Assembly (NCBI GenBank): GCA_009809945.1
Contig: WTPW01001067.1
Span: 1 to 64,000, forward strand
DNA from: Gigaspora margarita
Taxonomy: Eukaryota; Glomeromycota; Glomeromycetes; Diversisporales; Gigasporaceae
Length of the DNA: 64,000 nucleotides
Direction of reading: 5' to 3'
The notes under the pieces are model-generated. The model saw only the letters and a list, made by a program, of their open reading frames with translations, searched no databases and was not told where the DNA came from. Positions within the stretch are counted from its first letter, which is position 1, and each line of letters begins with the position of its first letter. A program made the position numbers and the translations under genes. This document shows, one piece after another, positions 12,528 through 23,532 of the stretch.

Positions 12528-13165
12528 GGTTCTTTTAGAGCAATATCAAACTTTTTTACTAAGCTAACCTTTTTTCATCGAATAACAAAAGCTGTAAAAT
12601 AGAACCCTGAACATTTAATATAGAGGTCTTACTTGAAATTTTTTAGCAAAAACACCTAAAATATGAGAAGCAAAAAACTGTTTTTGGCAATTATCTTGGC
12701 ATTTAGTGGTCCAATTTGAATGAACTTTTTTTAAAATAATGCTTTCAGTAAGGTGCATCTAATAAAAAAAAGTTTATTCAATTCTGATAACTGAATTAGA
12801 AGTTATTAAAGTAAATAGATTTTGTCATTTTTAGCAAATTAGACCAAAATTGGCCAAAATCTAGTTATGACCTATATGAGAGATGTCCAGGGTCCTTGCA
12901 AAATATATTTTTGCAATTCTAATAGTAGTAAAATTATTAAAAGTAGTCCAGTGGATCATATGTTATTATTAAAAAACATTTTGTGACCATATAGAGTTTA
13001 TATATAAACAATAATATTGTTTATATAAAAACTCTATATAACAATATCTTATGATCTACTGGGCCAAGTTTAATAAGTTTTATCACTATTAGAATTGCAA
13101 GAATGTGTTTTACAACTTTTGTTATTGGTGAAGAAAGGTTAGCTTAGTGCAAAAGAACAATATTG
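12528..13165. mobile_element. Foldback element split by a MITE
   Basis: Left arm (ACTAAGCTAACCTTTTTTCA, then after the inserted MITE TTGCAATTCTAATAGTAGTA) is matched in reverse by the right arm (TTGCAATTCTAATAGTGATA, ACTAAGCTAACCTTTCTTCA). Its core carries GTCCAGTGGATCATATGTTA and its partner, a form of the shared block described under findings. The outer ends are approximate. Confidence 0.65.
12601..12896. mobile_element. 296-bp hAT-type MITE, copy 2
   Basis: Ends AGAACCCTGAACATTT and AGGACCCTGGACATCT. Duplications TGTAAAAT (12593-12600) and TGCAAAAT (12897-12904) differ by one C/T. Inserted in the foldback element 12528-13165 and in reverse orientation to copy 1. Confidence 0.85.
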
Positions 13166-13910
13166 TTCTAATAGTACTTTGAAAAAACAATCATTAAGTG
13201 GTAAATCGCAGATAAAGGGTAAAAAATGATAATTATTTTATAATCAATTATAGTGGAATTTAATAGTAAATTTCTATAGTGTGCGAATAGGGCTTTTCTA
13301 TATATAAAAGTATTTTTTTTACTAAGCAAACCTTTGTAATTTCTAATTAAACTTTGCAGAACCAACTTTTCTGATTCTAATGGTAGTTAAATCATTCAAA
13401 TCATGTTAGTATATGACACGATATGAGTATTTGTTAATTGTTTACTATAGGGTTTTTTATTATGATCAGAAATGTACAGCATTCCACTTCCATATAAAGT
13501 AATTAGTAAAACTCTGCTGATTTTTACTATGAAATTTTGACCCTTTAACTGCAGATTACCACTTAATCTTCTTCAATTTTACTTATATAGTAATATATGC
13601 AGCTCCTAGTTGGTATACAGATTATGAATAAAGTAGCTATATAATACAGTTGTACTAAAACCAGTAACATAAATAATGATCTTGTAATAACTTTTACTAT
13701 ATTTCACAAAATGATACAAAGAGTATAATTTCAAATTTTGGCTAAATTAAACTTAATTAAGGAATTATTTTAAATAATGCTCATAAGCATTATTTATACA
13801 ACAACATGGTAATTATATGATTCAGAAAAAAACAAATAAATTTTTACATATAGTATGTTGTTACCAAATTAAAGAGTATTATATTTAGGAGTAGTAAAAG
13901 AGTATAACTG
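13166..13910. other. AT-rich DNA, no gene
   Basis: A repeat of the words ACTAAGCAAACC and TCTAATGGTAGTTAAATC near 13320-13400 echoes the arms of the preceding foldback element. Nothing else seen. Confidence 0.4.
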
Positions 13911-13918
13911 GCTATGAC

Positions 13919-14492
13919 TAGTATTTAAAATTTGATATTCTTATGCTCTCAAAGAACATTAAAGTTTTTTTAAAAACATTAATATTTAAAATAAAGTTCT
14001 CTTATTTGAGAACATTTTGTATAGATATAATGTTCTCAAAATATTATAATTAATATATTATAACTTCTTTTTATTACTATAATAATCTGGTTTAGGCTCT
14101 TAAACAAAATTGTAAACAAGAACTTACTAATTTTAATAGCACTTTAAATACTAAAATTGGCCTAGTAAATCATGATATATATATATACTGTATATTAATT
14201 TTTGTAACTATTAGTTTTTTTTACAAATTTGCAAAAATTTTATAAATATAAAAGATTGAATAAATATAATTAGTTTGATTAATTTTAGTGTTTCAAGTAC
14301 TATTAAAACCAGAAAGTTCCTATTTATAATTTTATTTAAAAAGGCCAAAATGGATTTATACAATAAAAATATAAGCTTATTTTAAAAAATAATATTCTAT
14401 ATAATAAGAATATTAAAAAATTTTTGAGAACAATAATTTTTTAAACTTTGTTTATATAAGAACATAATTTTAAATCTAAATTTTAAACACTG
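13919..14492. mobile_element. 574-bp hAT-type non-autonomous element
   Basis: Ends TAGTATTTAAAATTT and CAGTGTTTAAAATTT. Flanks GCTATGAC (13911-13918) and GTTATGAC (14493-14500) form an 8-bp duplication with one C/T difference. AT-rich interior with many GTTCTC/GAGAAC words, no reading frame. Confidence 0.75.
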
Positions 14493-14500
14493 GTTATGAC

Positions 14501-14945
14501 TGATCATAACTGTGACTAATACTAGTCAAAAGCTTCTAATTGACTAGTTAGAATCTGAGTAATAATAAACCATTATATTTTTAATATTTGTATATAATTC
14601 AGATAATATTTGTACATGATTTATCCAATTATTGATAACAAGCATATATATATATATAAAATCTAGCTATTGTATTGATTTTGTCATAGGTTCTCAATTG
14701 TGACTAAAAATTGGACTAAGCAGTGATATGAACACTTTTTTCAAACATGTATACAATATTGAATACTAATTGAACACTACCAATCAAAAAAACATTTAGG
14801 CAATACAATGATAACTAGTATCAGAAAGAAGTGCAATTAACCTTAAGATTCAAGTATGATTTTCAGGTAGATTAGTAGTAACAAAAATGATTCTTAGTCC
14901 TGTAATTTCTAAGCAAAATGTATCCAAGAAACCCAGATTATTAAT
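14501..14945. other. AT-rich DNA with a short (AT)n
   Basis: An (AT)n microsatellite sits near 14645-14660. No gene seen. Confidence 0.5.
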
Positions 14946-15160
14946 TGTCGCAGCTAATACTAAAAATGGCTAATGCTGAAAAATTTAAAAATATATGTCT
15001 TGCTAAAATCCACATATACTCTTTAATAATTAATTCTAACCCTAAACCCTAACCCAACCCTAAAAAAAAAGTGGTCAAAATTACCCCAAAAGATTTTTAA
15101 AAAATTTGTATCAACATAGATCGAAATTTCAGCATCAGCCATTTTAGTATTAGCTACAAC
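14946..15160. mobile_element. MITE with CCCTAA-like centre
   Basis: Inverted ends GTCGCAGCTAATACTAAAAA and GTTGTAGCTAATACTAAAAT, both followed by TGGCTRATGCTGAAA. ATTAATT stands immediately outside each end, a likely 7-bp duplication. The interior contains CTAACCCTAAACCCTAACCC. Confidence 0.7.
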
Positions 15161-15663
15161 ATTAATTATATGATTATTAAATTTTTTATGAATGATCTAT
15201 GAAGCTCTTAATTCAGAAATCACTAGCCCAAAGTTCATTTCTGCTACTAATAACTTCCTATTAACTTCATATCTAGCAATTATGAGATAATTGTTAATCT
15301 CTAAATACTATATACAATCAGAATCAAGATTTTGATTGTGTTTCTGGTAAGGATTTAGATTCTTGCACTTTTTTGTATAATGCATACAAAATTAAAGCAT
15401 TTAATCAAAATCAGATTTTGTAGATGTATGCAAAATTCGAATGTTTCCATATTGCACAAAATGGCAAGATCCTATATAGGTAGAGTTTAGATACAAATGC
15501 TGATTTTAGTACTAAATTTTTTTGCCGTAATGTTTTCTATACAAGAGTTTAGCAACTAAGCAATTAGAAATATTATTATAGCTAAAATATAAAAGTGATT
15601 ACAATATAAGCATTATTATACTATAATAAATAATTTTTTTTTGATTTTTATTTTCATATTGGT
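15161..15663. other. AT-rich DNA, no features
   Basis: I see no gene or repeat structure between the MITE and the SINE. Confidence 0.5.
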
Positions 15664-15676
15664 AAAATTCATAAAG

Positions 15677-16277
15677 TTTTTTTTTTTTTTATTTCTATCG
15701 CCCTAGTTTCAGTTGCGGTTCTCACCACCATTTTCAACAAACCCCTGAACAATTGCAACAACGCCAAGCTGACACTCACGGTCAGGGCGTACCTTAAACC
15801 GCTCTGCTCAGATTATGGTCTTGAGTTCGGTGTATATATATTTTTTAGGTCACGTGGCTTCTGAATTGCACATTTGTACTTTGTAAAGCGGCCTCTTTCC
15901 TATATGGGATGCATCCATCAATTGACGTCCTGGGTCCCTTTATCCTGCGGTGTTTCAGTTCCGCCTATTACCATACAGGTCCGTCATTTTACTTCACCAC
16001 ATATATGCTAGGTGCTGCACTGGCATTGGCTCCCAATAAACCCTTTTTAAGTCATTGGACCAGAATCTATTGGTACGATCGTCATGTACCAGAATGCTGG
16101 CACCGTAAATTGCTACTACTGATCCTCTCATAGCCACATAGCTAAGTCAGTGACTTCAGTTATTCCAAATTGGGTCCTAACACAAATTCAATTCTGCCCT
16201 AAGGCAGATTCGAACTGGCAACCTTCAATTAATGACCTTGGAGCTTTAACCGCTAAGCTATTGCCCCTAAGGTCTGG
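15677..16277 (-). mobile_element. tRNA-derived SINE, 601 bp
   Basis: Read on the minus strand the element opens with a tRNA-like head. A box A-like TAGCTTAGCGGTT lies at 16248-16260 and a box B-like GGTTGCCAGTTCGAATC at 16207-16223, spaced as in tRNA genes. A unique body of about 480 bp follows, then a 15-base poly(A) (poly(T) on the plus strand at 15677). It is flanked by a perfect 13-bp duplication AAAATTCATAAAG (15664-15676 and 16278-16290), the mark of LINE-mediated retroposition. It is clearly richer in GC than its surroundings. The intact duplication and tail suggest a fairly recent insertion. The RNA polymerase III promoter role is inferred from the boxes. Confidence 0.9.
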
Positions 16278-16296
16278 AAAATTCATAAAGTTGTCA

Positions 16297-18283
16297 TATA
16301 TATCAGCAAATTTATAATAGCATAATCTTACGTAAGGTCTTTTCAAACCGTAATATAAGCAAAATAGTTTGTAATATATTTTGAAATATTTCGAAATATC
16401 AAATTTTCAAAATATAATGTAAGTAATTTCAAAATATTATGAAATATATTACGAAATATTTCAAATCCCTTTAGAACTAGGAAACCAAGCTGGATCAGTA
16501 AATCTGTAACCTGAATCACACATTAGACTGATTTTTTAAAATAGTTCGAAATAGTTTGATGATGTTCAAATTCTGTACTACAAGATCAGATTAGATCTTT
16601 TGTTTATAATTAGATCTTCTATTTTGTTTTTTTTCACTTTTTTGTTTTCATTTCGTTTTTTATTTTTGTTTCATTTTTTGTTTTCGTTTCATTTTTTTTG
16701 GTTTCATTTTGTTTTTTTTCAATTTTTTTTTATTTATTTATTTTTTAATTTCTTTTCATTTTATTTTTATTTCGATACTTTAAAGAACACCTTTGCAAAA
16801 AAACAAACAACTTTTCAAAACCTTGCGCAAGCCAACCCAAACTTTTGACACTTTGCAAGAATGCACAACTGATGTCTTTAGCAATTTCTAAATTTTCAAG
16901 AATGCTTCTTTAAAGAAATAAAGGTTTAGTTAGGACTTTATTTATTTTTTTATTTGACATAAGGGCGCTGACATTTATTAGGTAATATTTAGGGGATGGG
17001 GGGTCAAGCAAAATCTTACCTTAGTTAGTTAGTTAAATTTGATTGGCTAAAATAAAATCTTACCTGGGGGTGGGGGGTAAGGCCCTATAGTAAATGAATA
17101 TTAGGTAATAAATGTCAGTGCCCTAATTTGTTATTGTTTTTTGTTTTTTGTTTTTTTTTTTAAATTTGTTTTATTAATTTATTTTATTCTGGCACTTTGT
17201 GAGAAAAGAACCCTACTTTCTGGCGCTTTGCAAAAAAACCAACACAGATTTTTTTGGCACTTTGCAACTTTTTTGGCATTTTGCAAGAACATTAACCCAG
17301 CTTTCACAATTTTTAAATTTGCAAAAATATGAACTTTATTTCAAAAAAATGAAGATTTTGAGCTTCATTTATTTTTTTTTTATTAGTTTGTTTACACTTT
17401 TGTTTTTTCATTTTTTTTTTTTTACTTATTTTTTTATATTTATTTTATTTTATTTATTCCTGACTATTTTAACATTTTGCGACTTTTTCTAGCACCTTAC
17501 AAGAACACTAGCTTTAACTCCTCTGGCACTTTGCAAGAACATACTAGATTTTTTCGGCAATTTGCAAGAACACTAACACTTCTGAGAAATATTTTTTTTA
17601 TTTTTCACTTCTTTGGAGTATTTAGAAAAAGAGAACAAAATGAAAGTTATAGCCAAAACAAAAGAGATAGCCAAAGCAAAGATGATAGAAAACAAAGAAG
17701 CGAAAATAATAGCTAACTATGTGGTGAGCGAAAATAAGTATATAGAGCTAGTTTTTATATATAGTAATAGAATAGATGTGACAAAGTGCAAAAGTAGTTT
17801 AAAATAGAACTAGTTTTTTGTATAAAGTAATAGAAATAGATGTAACGAAGTGCAAAAGTAGTTTAAAATATTTGTAATAATATAAAAATAATACTAATAA
17901 TGTAATATATAATAAAGTATGTAATATTAATTAAAAATGTATATTTAATAAATGTAAAATATAATATAATAATAATAAATAAATTGCAAAACCTTGCAAA
18001 AACCTGTAAAAAAGCATGATTATGCGAATATGTATATAAATTTAAAAATTTGTAAAACAATACGAAAATGTTACATAATATGCAAAATATTACTTCCTGC
18101 GACCCTCTTTTTTTTATTTGACAATATATTTCAAAATATTTCGAAATAATTTCTGTAATATAACCATAATATAACGTAATTATATTACTATTACATAATA
18201 TGCCATATCAATGTAAGATTTTTGTCATATTATGAGCTGTAATATCTTATGTAAGATTATATATATATAATCGCTGATGTATT
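16297..18283. mobile_element. ~1.99-kb non-autonomous element, copy 1
   Basis: The ends TATATCAGCAAATTTATAAT and, inverted, TACATCAGCGATTATATATA lead into ATCTTACGTAAG-type palindromes. The interior matches the copy at 51860-53819: TTTCGAAATATTTC clusters, ACCAAGCTGGATCAGTA, pyrimidine-rich tracts, repeats of GGCACTTTGCAAGAACA, and a purine-rich stretch GCCAAAACAAAAGA. The MITE at 16963 is a later insertion missing from the other copy. I found no transposase. A possible short frame (about 17641-17807, KEIAKAK-type peptide) is also seen in degraded form in the other copy, but I cannot claim it is coding. Confidence 0.65.
16963..17123. mobile_element. 161-bp PIF-like MITE, copy 2
   Basis: Ends GGGCGCTGACATTTATTAGG and GGGCACTGACATTTATTACC, flanked by TAA (16960-16962, 17124-17126). 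The corresponding position in the paralogous element at 51860 (TTTGACACTTTTTGTTGTTG, near 52531) lacks the insertion. Confidence 0.85.
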
Positions 18284-20346
18284 TTCTATAATTGTATTGC
18301 TATAGTCATGTTAATCTTACCTTTCTAGTATTAGGTATTATTATATATTCTTAGTGGTTTAATTATATGGATATTACTCAAAAAGTATAAATATAGTAGT
18401 AATAGTATAAACGTAGTAGTAGTAGTATAGCGTAGCTGTTAGAGTATAAACTTATCTGCGATTTAGAATTTATATAAATGGTTGGTCCTGCCCTTTTTCA
18501 TTATTTATGCACACTCTTCTTAAATTAAGAAATTATAAATATACATTTTTTTTAAAATAAATGCCTAATAAATTATTAATATCTGTGTCTTATCCTAATT
18601 AATATGACCTTCTAATGTCAACCATCAGAGTTAAACTTGGTATAAAAGTACCAAGCTCTCTTATACATAGTTACAAAATTCATATGAGATATTAGCTTGC
18701 TATATCAATATGCTTAGTTGGGATTTATAGCTTCATAACCAGATTTGACTTGATTGTTCTAACTTAGCTATATTTGATTAGCTAATATTTGTAAATTATT
18801 AGAGTGTTTAATTTGATTTCAGATTTTGCTGACGAATACAAAACTCAAACTGAACTATACGCTTCGTTAAATATTAAAGCTTATATGTAAAATATAGTTA
18901 ATTTGCTTAATAAAAAGTGGATAAAAAATTAAAAAGCTTATATTAAAGTTAATATAATCTTTATATATATTGTTTTGGGTCCTACTACAGGTAGTATACT
19001 AGAATTTGCAAAAAATGGTAGTTTAAAAAATTTTTTTTCAAAAACTTTATTAATAATATTAAACAAAAAATTTAACTAAACTATTCTATAGTTAAATATC
19101 TATAAATGCAACCTTTATAAATACAATATTTCTTTAAATGTATACATAGTCTTGTTGTAGTTCTGCTACATATCAGATATACACTTAATAGATTTTTACA
19201 CCTCTAAATACAATACTTTTCTAAATGCAAGATTTTTTGTTGTTATATTGGCTGATTTGATTTTTTGGGCCTTTTTTCAATAAATTATTATACAAAAATT
19301 TGACTTAAATGACGTTGAAAACTAACAAATAAGGTTATAACTATCAAAAAAGCTTTTTTGATATTTAAACAAGTTAAAATCCAATAAAATTCAATAAAAG
19401 AGCTATGCTAAGCTATAGAAAGAAGTAATTTTACTGTTTGTTGAAATACTTGGGTGTTTTAGGAAAGGAATGATAGGTTATAATGGGTTGGCAACTTTAA
19501 GAATAAATTCAGAAGCAAATTTTTTAAAAAACTGACCTTTTTAAAATACATTTGGCTTATAATTAAATATACAAGTATATAATTGTCTATGTATTTAATT
19601 ATAAATACAAGGTTAGTTAAAAAGGGTGTTCTTATGAAAATTCACACTGTACTAAATGTTAAGTACGAAATTTTTTTGATAATTCTTAATCATGATTGGT
19701 TGATTTTGGGGTTGAATCAAAATGGCCGATATGTCTGTACACAGTGCATTTATAGAGGGTTAACTATATAGCATTTATCAGATTTTTGTATATAAAAAGT
19801 ATTAGATATATAATTTTTTATTTTTAAACTATTCTTCTAACTTGACTACTGGTAGTACAAAAATGAAATCTATCTATTAAATTAAAAAAGAGGTTTTTTG
19901 CCAAGTTTTATTTATAGATTAAAGTAAGTCATTTCATTTGATTATATTTGATCACGTTCTGGAGGACATGTCCTGTATATAATAAGCAATTTAAATTTTA
20001 TAAACCTATATTTTACTTATTTAATTAATACATAATTATGAGCAAGGATCTTTACTATAATTTGAATATTTCAATTAAATAATACCCATCAAATTAACAT
20101 GATTGAAGTGAATTAAATATTTCTCACCGAAATGTTCTTAAACACTTCAATCAATGGTTCGGATACAAAAATTTAATTAATCGGAAATTGAACAGTTACC
20201 ATTTTGTTGAATAAAATCTAGAGGTGCAGACCATTTTTTTTTTCTTAGATTGTTCTGATTGGCTAAAATTTAGATTCCGCATTTTGCACAAGCGTCTTCG
20301 ATGAACAATATCTCATCTACATTGAGGGAATTGCTTGAGAACACCC
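18284..20346. other. Intergenic DNA, weak repeat traces
   Basis: A TAG/TAGTA microsatellite lies near 18390-18430. Around 18977 (TACTACAGGTAGTATACTAG) and 19850 (TTGACTACTGGTAGTA) there are loosely inverted sequences that could be the ends of an old element of about 0.9 kb, without an identifiable duplication. No gene recognised. Confidence 0.4.
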
Positions 20347-20612
20347 AAATTAACACGAATGAAGCTATTTAATTAACATAAATGAAATTACCTACCAAAT
20401 TAATACGATTGAAATGACCTACCAAATTAATACGATTGAAATGACTACCAAAATTAATACGATTGAAATGACTACCAAAATTAATACGATTAAAATGACC
20501 TACCAAAATTCATACGATTAAAATGACCTACCAAAATTAACACGAATGAAATTACCTACTAAATTTATACGATTGAAATTACCAACCAAATTTATACGAT
20601 TGAAATTACCCA
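20347..20612. repeat. 27-29 bp minisatellite, about 10 units
   Basis: Units follow ACCAAATTAATACGATTGAA plus ATGACCT, with substitutions and one-base length changes. Flanks carry TGTTCTCAAGCGCCTCAATC (right) and a related TTGCTTGAGAACACCC (left) in inverted orientation. Unusually, a CG dinucleotide is retained in most units. Confidence 0.9.
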
Positions 20613-23532
20613 CAAAGGGTGTTCTCAAGCGCCTCAATCAATAGGTCAAAATGTGTCCAAAATGTGTCGAAAGCTAAATTTTAATAACGGAAAATATTTT
20701 AAGTGATCAAATGTGATTATCATTAAGATGAATAAGATATGGAGCGCATGTTTATTATATCAAAGAAACTTTTAAATAGTAAAAAAAGCTCAGTGAGCTC
20801 ATCATTTCAATCAACAAACATTTTGTTCCAAACCATCTTCTTTGTTGTGCTGGTTTATCAAAACTTTATAATTATTAAAGTAAATAGAGTATTGCTCGAG
20901 CAGTTTCACACTTTTTGCTATGGTATTCGTTAATCGCATTAACGTACTGTATTACTATTCTGATTTTTTTACATTAAACATTTTCAATAAATAAACGTTA
21001 GAATGTTCAACAGTAATTATTTTTAGCTACACATTATTTATTATGCTGACAAATTATATAACAATATATAAAAATCGTAGATAATATAGTAGCCGGATAA
21101 TTGAGCATTTTCGAAGATATTTAATAAACCACACAGACAGAGACGCTAAAGCACTGATTGGATTTAACTTTGATCCATCGTAACAATTGCATCATTACAA
21201 TCATTAGCCAATCACTTGAGAAGATTTCAATAATATCTCCATTTGTACTATTGACCTTTGTCTAAAATGTTATATGAATGGCTAAAATCACGTCATAACT
21301 GTTGTGCACTATTTCAATCTCTAGGAAATTACATCTAGATTGATGCTTGAGAGCAATCTAGTTCTTTTAATTCCCAAATTTGTACTAATTAATACTAAGT
21401 TGTAATTACGAAATCAGATTATATCTAAATCGAAAAAAAATTACTACTTTAATAGTGCATAAAAAAAAGGTTAATTCTAATAAATGTAAAAAAAATCGCA
21501 TTTTCGTAAAATATATTCTGATCACATTGGTCAAAACGATGCTTATTTGTTTTTTTAGTAAAGGAAAACGGGTCAGGTGCGTCAACGATGTTGTTTTGTC
21601 ACTTACCGTATTTGCGGGTATACGCGATCTTAACTGTTAAGTTTGTGAAACACTCATGGTTTTGCTAGATTTACTTGGGCACATCTACCCGATTTGGAAA
21701 TGACGCCTTTTATCCAATCAGTGTCCATCACTTCGAATTTACACGAACGATCAGTGTATAACGTTGAAATTTCGCTTATGAAACAAACCTTTTCGTTCTA
21801 ACAAAAAAATTCCTTGCAAAATTTAGTATATTGTTTTTCTAAAGCTCTACCCTTACCTTAACACTAACCCTAACAAAAAACTACAAATATTGAAACCATA
21901 TAAGCAATGACGATCATTTTCATTTTGGGCGGTGGGTACATGGATGTATCCAGACCCGCTTAACGTTAATATTCTATTGCAAATATTATTAACCATTTAT
22001 AGCGAACAATACTTTAAGTATCAACGATTAATTATAGTATATATTTATTTCTAAAAATGTAATCAATTGCGTTGCGCCATCTAAAATAGAAAGAGTTTTA
22101 CACAACGTTCCAAAATTATATTAGACTGGGCTAGACCGGTATCAGATTAGGTTTGTGAACTTAGTTTCTAACCAGGGAGTTTATACGTTGGGTTTCACAA
22201 AATTATATAAATAATTATTAATTAGTTTACCCAAATAACATGTCCCTGTTCTTCACAGACTTTTTTAAAGGATTTCATTCAATATGTCAGATCAATAACT
22301 GTGATATTTGTCAATCAATTCAAAAATGTTAATCAGATAATGGTTTATTTATGTTGTTGCTTTAATAGCAAATTTTTTCTATCAATTTTATTCTGCACCT
22401 TCTTATTAAAACTCATCACAACCTTAGGTCTAGATTAAATTAAACAAATTATTCACACGTATTTGATCTAAACCATACGCCTACTTACTCAGCAATTAAT
22501 TTCTTAAAGGTTAATTAACACACTAGACACAGTATAAATCTTTTTACAATAAACGTTCTCATCTATTTAATGTGATTGGATCAGATTTTTTCTAAAAATA
22601 ATGTTATGTTTAGTTGCAGACTCTTATCATTATCGATATTTCATTGGGTCAATCTTATGTCTTTTTTTGTTGATTTATTTTGACAGGACTAATATTTCAG
22701 AGATTAGTAAAAGCTAACATATTACTGTATTACGAATAAAAAGATGATTAAAATTGGAATTTTCTTAAAAGCGAAACGTTATGTTCTTAAAAGTACTTTA
22801 AAGTGTGTGAATAAGTAAGTTACCCGGTCAAGCAAAAGGTTCCATATTTTTACGCAGCAAACTCTTCAGGATTGTTATTAGTAAAAGTTGCCATCTTTTA
22901 CTCTACACGAATTTCACTTATTTAATAAACTCAGACCTTGAAAAGAAATATAAATTAATACAAGAGGATGAGACTCATGTCTTTTAGGTTACCTTTCGTC
23001 ATTCTCTAAATTCTCATGTATTCTTTCAATATTTACTTTTTGAATTGTTATTGCCGCCAGATTCCTAATACAATCATAATGTTTACAGTACGTATGTCCT
23101 TATCGTTATCAGTTATGTAGTTACCATTTGTAGATCATATGCCTCGTAATTTCACCACTTGAAGTACAAAGAAAAAAAACAAATGTACGAACTCACAAAG
23201 TTAAAAATTCCACACAAAAAATATGCTGTGCAAACAATTTTTTTATACAGGAATTCTATTTTATTTTTTGTGCATATTGCACAGTAATTTTTAATTTTTG
23301 TGCAGAAAACAACCAATTTTTAACATTGCGAGCCCGTGTTTAACCAATTTTTAATAAAAAAAAAAAACATATATAACTAACAAAATATCGATATTATGTG
23401 CGAAAAATTTTTTCCTGAAAAGCGAGAGGCTTTCATCAATCCGTATTGTTTTTTTCATACCTACATTTATAACATCCATTCATAACATACAGTGCATACA
23501 TTAATATTAAATTCCTCATTTTTTTGATGTAA
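20613..23532. other. Quiet region upstream of the methyltransferase gene
   Basis: This is the longest stretch without clear transposons and is less homopolymeric than elsewhere. At 21780-21890 it repeats a block (AACAAAAAAATTCCTTGC, then CTAACCCTAAC) also found inside the MITE at 671-994. I find no open frame with a family signature. It may hold the promoter of the downstream gene, but I cannot point to a specific element. Confidence 0.4.

Noticed and set aside
15909-16133. 74-codon open frame on the plus strand
   Set aside because: Lies wholly inside the SINE, opposite to its orientation.
16207-16260. True tRNA gene
   Set aside because: A and B boxes are present, but the full cloverleaf is not convincing and the sequence is the head of a SINE with tail and duplication.
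16600-16848. Phe-rich 82-codon open frame resembling membrane helices
   Set aside because: It is translation of a TTT/TTC tract inside the 1.96-kb element; the same tract in the other copy does not keep the frame.
18977-19860. Element with TACTAC...GTAGTA ends
   Set aside because: The ends pair only weakly and no target duplication could be found; left as a trace.
20345-20612. Possible CRISPR-like array
   Set aside because: Units are contiguous without unique spacers and vary among themselves; this is a minisatellite in a eukaryotic genome.
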